Part shown: piece after piece, positions 33,317 through 41,731 of the stretch
Layout of the letters: every line of letters begins with the position of its first letter
Numbering within the stretch: the stretch's first letter is position 1
NCBI RefSeq assembly: GCF_026017845.1
Contig: NZ_CP100416.1
Coordinates: forward strand, 8,977,712-9,041,711
Length of the DNA stretch: 64,000 nucleotides
Origin: Amycolatopsis mediterranei
GTDB taxonomy: Bacteria > Actinomycetota > Actinomycetes > Mycobacteriales > Pseudonocardiaceae
Reading direction: 5' to 3'
Notes under the pieces: model-generated
What the model saw: the letters and a program-made list of their open reading frames with translations, nothing else
The model's database searches: none
Told to the model about the DNA's origin: nothing
Program-made: the position numbers and the translations under genes

Positions 33317-34573
33317 GTGGCCCAGCTCTCTCCGCTGCTCAAGCAGGCAACGCCCGTCGTGGTCGACCACGGTGAAGGGGTTTACCTCTATGACCTCGAG
33401 GGCAAACGCCACCTCGACTTCACCGCCGGTATCGGCGTCACGAGCACCGGGCACTGCCACCCCCACGTGGTGCGGGCCGCGCAGGAGCAGATCGGCAAGC
33501 TCGTCCACGGCCAGTACACGACGGTCATGCACAAGCCGCTCCTCGAACTCACCGAGCGCCTCGGCGAGGTCCTGCCCGGCGGGCTCGACTCACTCTTCTA
33601 CGCGAACTCGGGCAGCGAAGCCGTCGAAGCGGCGTTGCGGCTTTCGCGGCAGGCGACGAACCGCCCGAACGTCATCGTCTTCCAGGGTGGCTTCCACGGC
33701 CGGACGGTCGCCGCCGCGACCATGACGACGTCCGGGACGCGGTTCAGCGCCGGCATCGGCCCGCTGATGACCGGCGTGCACGTCGCGCCGTTCCCGTACG
33801 CCTACCACTACGGCTGGGACGAGCAGACGGCGACGAAGTTCGCGCTGCGCGAGCTGGACTACCTCTTCCAGACCGTCTGCGCGCCGAACGAGACCGCCGC
33901 GTTCTTCGTCGAACCCGTGCTGGGCGAGGGCGGGTACGTCCCGGCGAACACCGAGTTCCTGGCCGGCCTGCGCGAGCGCGCCGACCGGCACGGCATCCTG
34001 CTCGTCGTCGACGAGATCCAGACCGGCTTCGGCCGCACCGGGAAGTTCTGGGGCCACGACCACTTCGACGTCTCCCCCGACATCGTCCTCATCGCGAAGG
34101 GCCTGGCCAGCGGCTTCCCCCTGTCCGGCATCGCCGCTTCGCAGGAGCTGATGGCGAAGGCGTTCCCCGGCTCGCAGGGCGGGACGTACGGCGGCAACGC
34201 GGTTTCGTGCGCCGCGGCGATCGCGACGCTCGAGGTCATCCAGCAGGAGAACCTGGTCGAGAACGCCGCCGAGCGCGGGCGCCAGCTGCTCGAAGGCGCG
34301 CGGGTGATCGCGGACAAGACGCCGTCGATCGGCGAAGTGCGCGGGCTCGGGCTGCTGGTCGGCTCGGAGTTCAGCACCGCCGACGGCGAACCGGACACGC
34401 CCACCGCGCAGGCCGCCCAGCAGGCGGCGGCGAAGAGCGGGCTGCTGCTGCTCACCTGCGGGCCGTACATGAACGTCGTCCGGATGGTGCCGCCGCTGGT
34501 CGTCACCGCCGAGCAGGTCGACGACGCGCTGCGGATCTGGGGCGACGTCGTCGCCTCGGTCACGGGGAGCTGA
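33317..34573 (+). CDS. gabT: 4-aminobutyrate-type class III aminotransferase
   Basis: Encodes 418 residues. Class III marks: FTAGIGVTSTGHCHPHVV, YANSGSEAVEAALRLSRQAT, GGFHGRTVAAATMTTS, the DEIQTGFGRTG motif and the PLP lysine in LIAKGLASGFPLSGI. The closest general type is GabT, so GABA, beta-alanine or a similar amine is the likely donor. The GTG at 33317 has GAGGAG six bases upstream. Followed after 2 bases by the DUF3830 gene. Confidence 0.88.
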   Translation: MAQLSPLLKQATPVVVDHGEGVYLYDLEGKRHLDFTAGIGVTSTGHCHPHVVRAAQEQIGKLVHGQYTTVMHKPLLELTERLGEVLPGGLDSLFYANSGSEAVEAALRLSRQATNRPNVIVFQGGFHGRTVAAATMTTSGTRFSAGIGPLMTGVHVAPFPYAYHYGWDEQTATKFALRELDYLFQTVCAPNETAAFFVEPVLGEGGYVPANTEFLAGLRERADRHGILLVVDEIQTGFGRTGKFWGHDHFDVSPDIVLIAKGLASGFPLSGIAASQELMAKAFPGSQGGTYGGNAVSCAAAIATLEVIQQENLVENAAERGRQLLEGARVIADKTPSIGEVRGLGLLVGSEFSTADGEPDTPTAQAAQQAAAKSGLLLLTCGPYMNVVRMVPPLVVTAEQVDDALRIWGDVVASVTGS

Positions 34574-34575
34574 GC

Positions 34576-35073
34576 GTGGCCCGGTACATCACGATCACCC
34601 TCGACAAGCGCGGCGTCTCCTGCCGCGCCCGGCTGCTGGACGACGAGGCCCCGCGGACCTGCAAAGCGGTCTGGGACGCGTTGCCACAGAGCGGTTCCGC
34701 CTACCACGCGAAGTACGCGCGCAACGAGGTCTACACGCTCGTGCCGCCGTTCGCGGAACCCAAGCCGGGCCGGGAGAACCCGACGATCACGCCGATCCCC
34801 GGCGACGTCGTCTACTTCGGTTTCGAGGCCTGGGAAATCGGCAACCCGGCGTACGGCTACGACGAAGACAGCGAGGCGCACAGCGACCAGGGCGCCACCG
34901 ACCTGGCGATCTTCTACGGCCGCAACAACCTGCTGATCAACGGCGACGCGGGCTGGGTGCCCGGCAACGTGTTCGCCACCATCGAGGAAGGCCTGGCCGA
35001 GATGGCGGCGGCCGCCCAGGACCTGTGGCTGCGGGGTGTCGAGGGCGAGACGCTCTCGTTCGCACGCGCGTGA
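34576..35073 (+). CDS. DUF3830 family protein
   Basis: Encodes 165 residues of DUF3830, a small cyclophilin-like beta-barrel family: YITITLDKRGVSCRARLLDD, APRTCKAVWDALP and the middle ITPIPGDVVYFGFE. It starts 2 bases after the aminotransferase stop and is clearly cotranscribed. Members recur beside amidases, maleate-isomerase-like proteins and aminotransferases, so an accessory role in the same pathway is inferred; no activity is known. Confidence 0.82.
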   Translation: MARYITITLDKRGVSCRARLLDDEAPRTCKAVWDALPQSGSAYHAKYARNEVYTLVPPFAEPKPGRENPTITPIPGDVVYFGFEAWEIGNPAYGYDEDSEAHSDQGATDLAIFYGRNNLLINGDAGWVPGNVFATIEEGLAEMAAAAQDLWLRGVEGETLSFARA

Positions 35074-35080
35074 ACCGGGC

Positions 35081-35107
35081 CCCGGCCGCGGATTCCCCGC
35101 GGCCGGG
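35081..35107. terminator. strong bidirectional terminator hairpin
   Basis: Perfect 11-bp arms (CCCGGCCGCGG / CCGCGGCCGGG) with an ATTCC loop lie exactly in the 40-base gap between the convergent DUF3830 and aldo/keto reductase genes. Confidence 0.75.
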
Positions 35108-35113
35108 CCGGGT

Positions 35114-35929
35114 TCAGGCCGGCGCGGTCAGCTGCTCGAAATCGGCGTCGGACAGGACGATGTCCGCGGCCGCACAGTTTTCCTCCAGATGCGGGATCGA
35201 GGACGTCCCCGGGATCGGGATCACGACCGGCGACCGGTGCAGCAGCCAGGCGAGGGACACCTGCGCGGGTGTCGCGCCGACTTTGGCGGCGACCTTGGCC
35301 AGCACCCCACCCGCCGTGGCGTGGTCACCGCGGGCGATCGGGAGCCACGGGACGAACGCGATGCCCTCGCGCTCGCAGTAACCGAGGACGTCGTCGGACG
35401 CGCGATCGGTCAGGTTGTAGCGGTTCTGGACGCTCGCGATCGGCGCGATGGCTCGCGCCTCGGCCAGCTGGGCGACGCTGACCTCGGACAACCCGATCCG
35501 GGCGACCTTGCCCTCGTCGCGCAGCCGGGCGAGCGCGCCGATCTGGTCGGCGAGCGGGACCTGCGGGTCGAGCCGGTGCAGCTGCAGCAGATCGAGACGG
35601 TCGACGCGCAGGCGCCGCAACGAGAGTTCCGCCTGCTGCCGGAGGTATTCGGGCCGGCCGAGCGGCACCCACTCGCCGCGGCTGGGGCGCGCGTGCCCGC
35701 ACTTCGTCGCGATGAGCAGCCCGGGGTACGGGTGGAGCGCGTCTGCGAGCAGCTCTTCGTTCAGGCCCAGGTCGTAGGCGTCGGCGGTGTCGAAGAACGT
35801 CACGCCGAGTTCGGCCGCGCGGCGCGCGACGGACCGGGCGCCGTCCTTGACGTGGTCCCACTCGGTCAACCGCATCGCACCGAAACCCAAGCGGTGCACG
35901 GAAAGGCCGTCTTCGAAGGCGTAGGTCAT
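35114..35929 (-). CDS. aldo/keto reductase
   Basis: Encodes 271 residues. The tetrad is visible as Asp and Tyr in FFDTADAYDLG, Lys in LLIATKCGHA and His in LLQLHRLDP; the NADPH region is in VIPIPGTSSIPHLEENC. It reduces aldehydes or ketones. I chose ATG 35929 because an operator-like inverted repeat lies upstream of it; a start at 35989 would place that repeat inside the coding region. Confidence 0.87.
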   Translation of the reverse strand: MTYAFEDGLSVHRLGFGAMRLTEWDHVKDGARSVARRAAELGVTFFDTADAYDLGLNEELLADALHPYPGLLIATKCGHARPSRGEWVPLGRPEYLRQQAELSLRRLRVDRLDLLQLHRLDPQVPLADQIGALARLRDEGKVARIGLSEVSVAQLAEARAIAPIASVQNRYNLTDRASDDVLGYCEREGIAFVPWLPIARGDHATAGGVLAKVAAKVGATPAQVSLAWLLHRSPVVIPIPGTSSIPHLEENCAAADIVLSDADFEQLTAPA

Positions 35930-35966
35930 GCCGGAAGCTTCGCCGCGGCCGTCGTCACCCGCCAGA

Positions 35967-35986
35967 GATTTAGCCTGAGCTAAATC
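35967..35986. promoter_or_regulatory. GATTTAGC inverted repeat, operator candidate
   Basis: GATTTAGC and GCTAAATC are perfect 8-bp arms around CTGA, 38 bases upstream of the aldo/keto reductase start. The AT-rich composition stands out from the surroundings and suits a TetR or MarR type site. No cognate regulator is adjacent. Confidence 0.5.
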
Positions 35987-36040
35987 CATGGTGTCTACGC
36001 TGCGTGACCTGATAGCGCGAACAGACCAGTTCGATTAGGC

Positions 36041-36060
36041 CGTTCGGGGATATCCGAACG
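36041..36060. promoter_or_regulatory. CGTTCGG...CCGAACG dyad in divergent promoter region
   Basis: Seven-base inverted arms around GGATAT sit in the 213-base region between the leftward aldo/keto reductase and the rightward Roadblock pair, about 80 bases before the latter. A regulatory role is possible but unproven. Confidence 0.3.
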
Positions 36061-36142
36061 CATCAGCCGACCCTAGGGTGATCGGACCTGACCACTGGGG
36101 TCGGCACGTCGAGGCGTCGGGACCAAGGAGAAGACGAGCCAC

Positions 36143-36514
36143 ATGAACATCGAAACGGCGTTGAAGGAAGCCCTTTCCATTTCCGGCGCGGTGGGGGCCG
36201 CCCTGGTCGACTACGAAAGCGGGATGGCGCTCGGCACACTGGGTGGCGGCGACCGGCTGGACCTGGACACCGCGGCCGCGGGCAACACCGAAGTCGTCCG
36301 CTCCAAGCTGCGGGTGATCTCCGCCCTCCGGCTCAACGACGAGATCGAGGACATCCTCATCACGCTGGGCCGCCAGTACCACCTGATCCGCCTGCTGCGG
36401 CCGGCCAAGGTCGACTCCGCGCTGTTCCTGTACCTCGTCCTGGACCGGGAACGGGCCAACCTCGCGCTGGCTCGGCACTACCTGAAGAACATCGAAGCCG
36501 AGCTGGTCGTGTGA
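36143..36514 (+). CDS. Roadblock/LC7-like protein 1
   Basis: Encodes 123 residues. The sequence ALKEALSISGAVGAALVDYE SGMALG matches the beta-strand core of Roadblock/LC7 domains, followed by a helix with VVRSKLRVISALRL and strands DILITLGRQYHLIRLL and ALFLYLVLDR. Such proteins regulate small GTPases such as MglA or CvnD. AAGGAG lies upstream of the ATG. The stop overlaps the GTG of the second Roadblock gene, so the two may heterodimerise. Confidence 0.7.
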   Translation: MNIETALKEALSISGAVGAALVDYESGMALGTLGGGDRLDLDTAAAGNTEVVRSKLRVISALRLNDEIEDILITLGRQYHLIRLLRPAKVDSALFLYLVLDRERANLALARHYLKNIEAELVV

Positions 36515-36996
36515 CGGGGATGCCCGCCGAAGTACCCGGCACTCCCCTGCCACTGCCGATGCGCACGCAAGGCGCGGCCCACGCTTTTCCGGTCCGGCAA
36601 GGCATCCGGCAAGCCCACCCCGAAGCCAAGGCCACGGCCAAGGCCCTCGACGAGATCCGCGACAAGGTCGACCGGGCCAACATCACCGGGCTGCTGGTGG
36701 CCAGCCGGGACGGCCTGCTGCTGGCCAGCGACACCCAGGAGATCGAAGACGACAGCGTGGCGGCCATGTCCGCCGCCGCGGTCGGGCTGGCCACGAGGTT
36801 CATCGGGCAGGCCGGTCTCGGCGAGGCCCGGGGCGCGATGTTCCAGGGCTCGCTCGGCCACGTCTGTGTCTTCCCCGTGCAGGGGTCCGTCCTGCTGGTC
36901 GTGTTCGCCCGGCCGGACACGACCATGGGCCTGTTCAACGTCGTCGCCCGGCAGGCGCTGACGCTGCTCCAAGACGCCCTGAACACGGCGAACTGA
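36511..36996 (+). CDS. Roadblock/LC7 domain protein 2
   Basis: Encodes 161 residues. A flexible, proline-rich N terminus of about 45 residues precedes a Roadblock domain: ANITGLLVASRDGLLLASDT, a central helix MSAAAVGLATRFIGQ and strands in GHVCVFPVQGSVLLVVFARP. GTGA overlap couples it to the first Roadblock gene. No GTPase, kinase or DUF742 partner of a conservon is adjacent. Confidence 0.75.
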   Translation: MTGMPAEVPGTPLPLPMRTQGAAHAFPVRQGIRQAHPEAKATAKALDEIRDKVDRANITGLLVASRDGLLLASDTQEIEDDSVAAMSAAAVGLATRFIGQAGLGEARGAMFQGSLGHVCVFPVQGSVLLVVFARPDTTMGLFNVVARQALTLLQDALNTAN

Positions 36997-37104
36997 CCAG
37001 CGGGACTCCTCCGCGCCGAAACGTGAAAATCCTTCATGGCGGCGTACCGCCGGTACGTACTACGCTGCGGTAACCACAGCGACGGCGCGGAGGAGACACT
37101 GCCG

Positions 37105-38490
37105 ATGGGCGACGTGGCAGCACGGCTGGCCGAGATCGTCGGGGACAGAAACCTGCTCACCGGCGAAGCGATCTCGGAGGACTACGCGCACGACGAAGCG
37201 CTGACGGCGGAGCCGCAGAAGCCTGCGTACGTCGCGAAGCCGGCAACGGCCGAAGAAGTCGCGGAGCTGCTGAAGGCCGCTTCGGAACACCGCGTCCCCG
37301 TGACCGCCCGCGGCTCCGGCAGCGGGCTGTCCGGGGCGGCCCGGCCGGTGGCGGACGGGCTGCTGATCTCGTTCGAGCGCATGAACACCGTCCTCGAAGT
37401 CGACACCGGAAACCACGTCGCCGTCGTCCAGCCCGGCGTGACGCTCGCCGAGCTCGACACCAAGACCGCCGAAGCCGGCCTCGGCTACACCGTCTACCCC
37501 GGCGAGCTGAGCGCGAGCGTCGGCGGGAACGTCGGGACCAACGCCGGCGGGATGCGCGCGGTCAAGTACGGCGTGACCCGCAACAACGTGCTCGGCCTGC
37601 AGGCCGTGCTGCCGACCGGGGAGATCATCCGGACCGGCGGCAAGACGTCGAAGATCTCCACCGGCTACGACCTCACGCAGCTGATCATCGGCTCCGAGGG
37701 CACCCTCGCGCTGGCCACCGAAATCACCGTCAAGCTGCACCCGCGGCTGGCACACGGCGCCACGGTGCTCGCTCCCTTCGGCGACTTCGGGCAGGTGATG
37801 GCCGCCGTGCCGGAGATCCTCTCCAGCGGGCTCGCGCCGCACATCCTCGAGTACATCGACAACCTGACGATGGCGGCGATCGTCTACAACGAGAAGCTCG
37901 AACTGGGCGTGCCGGACAAGATCCGCGAGACCTGCGAGGCGTACCTCGTGGTGGCGCTGGAGAACCGCGAGACCGGCCGCCTCGAGGAGGACGTCGAGAC
38001 CGTCGGCGAGCTGCTCGGCGAACTCGGCGCGGTCGATGTCTACATCCTCGACGGCGGTGCCGCGCGCAAGCTCATCGAGGCCCGCGAGAAGGCCTTCTGG
38101 ACCGCAAAGGCCGTCGGCGCCGACGACGTGATCGACGTCGTCGTGCCGCGGACCGCGATGCCTCAGTTCATCACGAAGGCGCGTGAGCTGGCGATGGCCG
38201 CCGGCGGTGGCGCGCTCGGCTGCGGGCACGCCGGCGACGGCAACGTCCACCTCGGCATCTTCTGCAAGGACGACGCCAAGCGGAAGCAGCTGCTCACCGA
38301 CATCTTCGCGTACGCCATGGAACTCGGCGGTGCGATCTCCGGCGAGCACGGCCTCGGCCGCACCAAGGCGCACTACCACCAGGAACTCGAAGACCCGGCG
38401 AAGATCGAGCTGATGCGCCGGATCAAGCAGAGCTTCGACCCCGCCGGGATCCTCAACCCCGGCGTTCTCTTCCCCGAAGGAAACGCATGA
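37105..38490 (+). CDS. FAD-linked oxidase, D-lactate/glycolate dehydrogenase type
   Basis: Encodes 461 residues of the GlcD/Dld family: FAD_binding_4 domain with VTARGSGSGLSGAARPV and GELSASVGGNVGTNAGGMRA, C-terminal FAD-oxidase domain with GCGHAGDGNVHLGIF and ISGEHGLGRTK. It oxidises a 2-hydroxyacid to the 2-oxoacid. GGAGGAG precedes the chosen ATG at 37105. The ATGA overlap with the following ThDP enzyme suggests the 2-oxoacid product is its substrate. Confidence 0.9.
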   Translation: MGDVAARLAEIVGDRNLLTGEAISEDYAHDEALTAEPQKPAYVAKPATAEEVAELLKAASEHRVPVTARGSGSGLSGAARPVADGLLISFERMNTVLEVDTGNHVAVVQPGVTLAELDTKTAEAGLGYTVYPGELSASVGGNVGTNAGGMRAVKYGVTRNNVLGLQAVLPTGEIIRTGGKTSKISTGYDLTQLIIGSEGTLALATEITVKLHPRLAHGATVLAPFGDFGQVMAAVPEILSSGLAPHILEYIDNLTMAAIVYNEKLELGVPDKIRETCEAYLVVALENRETGRLEEDVETVGELLGELGAVDVYILDGGAARKLIEAREKAFWTAKAVGADDVIDVVVPRTAMPQFITKARELAMAAGGGALGCGHAGDGNVHLGIFCKDDAKRKQLLTDIFAYAMELGGAISGEHGLGRTKAHYHQELEDPAKIELMRRIKQSFDPAGILNPGVLFPEGNA

Positions 38491-40049
38491 GTGAGCAGAA
38501 CGGCGCCCAGTCCCTGATCCGCACGCTGGTCGACGCCGGTGTCGAGGTGTGCTTCGCCAACCCCGGCACGTCGGAGATGCACTTCGTCGCCGCGCTGGAC
38601 ACCGTCCCCGAAATGCGGGGCGTGCTCGCGCTGTTCGAAGGCGTCGTCACCGGTGCGGCCGACGGGTACGCGCGGATCGCGGACAAGCCCGCCGCGACGC
38701 TGCTGCACCTCGGTCCCGGCCTGGGCAACGGCCTGGCGAACCTGCACAACGCGCGCCGCGCGAACACGCCGATCGTCAACGTCGTCGGCGACCACGCGAC
38801 CTACCACAAGCAGTACGACGCGCCGCTGGAGTCGGACATCGAGGCCGTCGCGGGCTCGCTGGAAGGCTGGGTGCGCCGCTCGGAGCACACCAAGGACGTC
38901 GGGGCGGACGCCGCCGCCGCGGTCGCCGCCGCGCAGGACGCGCCCGGCCGCGTCGCCACGCTGATCCTGCCCGCCGACGCGTCGTGGGGCGAGGGCGGCG
39001 AGACCTGCGCGCCGATCCCGCCGCGCGTGCCGCAGGCCGTCGACGCCACGACCGTCAAGGACGTCGCCGCGGTGTTCGGCACCGGGGAGCCGGTGGCGCT
39101 GCTCGTCGGCGGGAGCGCGTGCCGCGAAGCAGGCCTGCGCGCCGCCAGCCGGATCGGCGCCGCGACCGGCGCCAAGGTGTTCGTCGAGACGTTCCCGGCG
39201 CGGCTGGAGCGCGGCGCCGGGCTGCCGTCGATCGAGCGGCTGGGCTACCTCGCCGAGCAGGTCGCCTACCAGCTCGACGGGATCAAGCACGTCGTCGTCG
39301 CGGGCACGAAGGCGCCGGTGTCGTTCTTCGCCTACCCGGGCAAAGCGAGCGACCTGGTGCCCGAAGGCGCCCAGGTGCACACGCTTGCGTCGGTCGGGCA
39401 GGACGTCACGCGCGCGCTGACCGAGGTCGCCGACCTGGTCGCCGCGGACACCGAACCCGTGCTGGCTCCCGAGTCTCGGCCGGCGCTGCCGAGCGGGCCG
39501 CTGACACCGCAGAACTGGGTCGAGGTGATCGGGGCGCTGCTGCCGGACAACGCGATCATCGCCGACGAGGCCAACACCTCCGGCCTGATGCTGCCGATGG
39601 CCACGGCCGGCGCGCCGCGGCACGATGTCCTGACGCTGACCGGCGGCGCGATCGGCTACGGCATGCCGGTGGCGACCGGGGCGGCCGTCGCGGCGCCGGA
39701 CCGGCCGGTGCTGAACCTGCAGTCCGACGGCAGTGCGCTGTACACGATTTCGGCGCTGTGGACGCAGGCGCGGGAGAACCTGAACGTCACGACGGTGCTG
39801 CTCAACAACCGCGCGTACGCGATCCTGCGGCTGGAACTGCAGCGCGTCGGCGCGGCTTCGGGCGGCCCGAAGGCGAACGACCTGCTGGACCTTTCCCGGC
39901 CGGACATGGACTTCGTGAAGATCGCGGAGGGCATGGGCGTACCCGCGTCGCGCGCGACCACCGCCGAAGAACTCGCCGAACAACTCGAGCGGGCCTTCGC
40001 CGAACCCGGCCCGCATCTCATCGATGCGGCGGTGCCGCCGCTGCTCTGA
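38487..40049 (+). CDS. thiamine diphosphate-dependent acetolactate synthase-like enzyme
   Basis: Encodes 520 residues of the IlvB/benzoylformate decarboxylase family. The activating Glu is in LALFEGVVTGAADGYARIAD near residue 50; the cofactor motif runs from SDGSALYTISALWTQ to VLLNNRAYAILR with the canonical NN. Lacks the regulatory partner IlvN next to it, so a catabolic decarboxylase or carboligase is more likely than amino-acid synthesis. Forms a two-gene operon with the FAD oxidase. Confidence 0.87.
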   Translation: MSEQNGAQSLIRTLVDAGVEVCFANPGTSEMHFVAALDTVPEMRGVLALFEGVVTGAADGYARIADKPAATLLHLGPGLGNGLANLHNARRANTPIVNVVGDHATYHKQYDAPLESDIEAVAGSLEGWVRRSEHTKDVGADAAAAVAAAQDAPGRVATLILPADASWGEGGETCAPIPPRVPQAVDATTVKDVAAVFGTGEPVALLVGGSACREAGLRAASRIGAATGAKVFVETFPARLERGAGLPSIERLGYLAEQVAYQLDGIKHVVVAGTKAPVSFFAYPGKASDLVPEGAQVHTLASVGQDVTRALTEVADLVAADTEPVLAPESRPALPSGPLTPQNWVEVIGALLPDNAIIADEANTSGLMLPMATAGAPRHDVLTLTGGAIGYGMPVATGAAVAAPDRPVLNLQSDGSALYTISALWTQARENLNVTTVLLNNRAYAILRLELQRVGAASGGPKANDLLDLSRPDMDFVKIAEGMGVPASRATTAEELAEQLERAFAEPGPHLIDAAVPPLL

Positions 40050-40068
40050 ACCCGACTATCCTCACCCG

Positions 40069-40884
40069 ATGACCGAGGAGCACGCGAAGCGCGGAATCGA
40101 CTTCGACAAGCCGAACGCGGCTCGCGTGTACGACTACTTGATCGGCGGCAAGCTGAACTACGCCATCGACCGGGAGTTCGCCGAGCGGATCCTCGAGGTG
40201 CGGCCGGAGGCCAGGGACCTGGCCCTGCTGAACCGGCGGTGGCTGCGCCGCGCCGTCCGGTTCGGCGCCGAGCAGGGCATCCGCCAGTTCCTCGACATCG
40301 GCTCCGGCATGCCGACCGTGGGACACGTGCACGAAGTCGTCCAGGCGATCGACCCGGAAGCCCGCGTGGTCTACGTCGACAACGAGCCGGTCGCGGTCGC
40401 GCACAGCGAGATCGTGCTGAAGGACAACGACAACGCGGAAATGGTGCAGGCCGACGCCGAGTTCCCGGACACCGTCCTCGAGCACCCGACGACCGAGCGG
40501 CTGCTGGACTTCGGCAAGCCGGTGATGGTGATCATGGCGGCGTTCATCCACTTCGTCCCGGACTCGCGCAATCCGGCCGGGTTGATCGCCGCCTACCTCG
40601 ACCCGCTGGTCCCGGGCAGCTGCCTGGCGCTGTCGTCGGGCACGTTCGAGGGACAGGGCGAAGAGGTCCGGCGCGCGGCGGAGATGTACCGCAGCAGCGG
40701 CACCGACGTCGTCGCGCGCTCACGTGACGAGCTGCGCGCGCTGGTGGACGGCTTCGAGCTCGTGCCGCCGGGGATCGTGTTCACCCCGGAGTGGCGGCCG
40801 GACGACCCCGGTCAGGTCGGCGACCACCCGGAGCAGGCGAGCCAGCTCGCGCTGGTGGTCCGCAAGGACCAGCGCGCCGGTTGA
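40069..40884 (+). CDS. SAM-dependent methyltransferase (DUF574 / Methyltransf_19), copy 1
   Basis: Encodes 271 residues of the actinobacteria-specific DUF574 family: RGIDFDKPNAARVYDYLIGG at the start, QFLDIGSGMPTVGHVHEVVQ as SAM motif I and ARVVYVDNEPVAVAHSEIVL. The family's substrates are mostly unknown. The ATG is 19 bases after the ThDP enzyme stop. A close paralogue follows in tandem. Confidence 0.88.
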   Translation: MTEEHAKRGIDFDKPNAARVYDYLIGGKLNYAIDREFAERILEVRPEARDLALLNRRWLRRAVRFGAEQGIRQFLDIGSGMPTVGHVHEVVQAIDPEARVVYVDNEPVAVAHSEIVLKDNDNAEMVQADAEFPDTVLEHPTTERLLDFGKPVMVIMAAFIHFVPDSRNPAGLIAAYLDPLVPGSCLALSSGTFEGQGEEVRRAAEMYRSSGTDVVARSRDELRALVDGFELVPPGIVFTPEWRPDDPGQVGDHPEQASQLALVVRKDQRAG

Positions 40885-40924
40885 CGGCTATTCTCGCGTC
40901 ACACCTGACTCCGGGGAGCGGCGG

Positions 40925-41731
40925 ATGAGCGAAGACGAGTACGCGCGGCGGGGCATCGACCTCGACAAGCCCAACGCCGCGCGCGTGTACGACTACATCC
41001 TCGGCGGGCAGCTCAACTACGCCGTCGACCGGATGTTCGCCGAGCAGGTGCTGGCCGCGCAGCCGAACGCGCGTGAGCGGGCGCGGCTCAACCGGCAGTG
41101 GCTGCGCCGGGCCATCCGGTTCGGGATGGACCAGGGCATCCGGCAGTTCCTCGACATCGGCTCCGGCATGCCGACCGTGGGGCACGTGCACGAGGTGGCC
41201 CAGGCCGTCGACCCCAAGGCGCGGGTCGTCTACGTCGACAACGAGCCGGTCGCCGTGGCGCACAGCGAGATCGTGCTGGAGGACAACGAGAACGCGGCCA
41301 TGGTGCACGCCGACGCCGAGTTCCCCGACGACGTCCTCGAACACGACATCACCGAGATGATGCTGGACCTGGACCAGCCGGTGATGGTGGTGATGGCGCT
41401 GTTCGTGCACTTCATCCCGGACGAGCGCGACCCGGCCCGGCTGATCGCTACCTACCGCGACGCGCTCGCGCCCGGCAGCTACCTCGCCCTGTCGTCGGCC
41501 ACCTACGAGCAGCAGAGCGACGGAACGGCCCGCGCGGTCGCGATGTACCAGAAGAGCGCTAACCCGGTGACGCCGCGCTCGGCCGACGAGCTGCGGGCCC
41601 TGGTGGACGGCTTCGAAATCGTCGACCCGGGCATCGTGTTCATCCCCGAGTGGCGCCCGGACGACCCCGCGGAGATGCCGCCGAACCCGGCGGAGTGCGG
41701 CGGCCTGGCCCTGGTGGCGCGCAAGGACTAG
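40925..41731 (+). CDS. SAM-dependent methyltransferase (DUF574), copy 2
   Basis: Encodes 268 residues, aligned with copy 1 over its whole length without large gaps (same LDIGSGMPTVGHVHE and VYVDNEPVAVAHSEIVL). The copies differ throughout, mainly around the C-terminal third, so the duplication is not recent. The ATG has GGGGAGCGG before it. The stop overlaps that of the convergent MFS gene by four bases. Confidence 0.88.
   Translation: MSEDEYARRGIDLDKPNAARVYDYILGGQLNYAVDRMFAEQVLAAQPNARERARLNRQWLRRAIRFGMDQGIRQFLDIGSGMPTVGHVHEVAQAVDPKARVVYVDNEPVAVAHSEIVLEDNENAAMVHADAEFPDDVLEHDITEMMLDLDQPVMVVMALFVHFIPDERDPARLIATYRDALAPGSYLALSSATYEQQSDGTARAVAMYQKSANPVTPRSADELRALVDGFEIVDPGIVFIPEWRPDDPAEMPPNPAECGGLALVARKD

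Noticed and set aside
38373..40016. 547-codon minus-strand frame opposite the ThDP enzyme
   Set aside because: Antisense shadow with low-complexity Arg/Gln/Gly composition; the plus strand has all ThDP family motifs.
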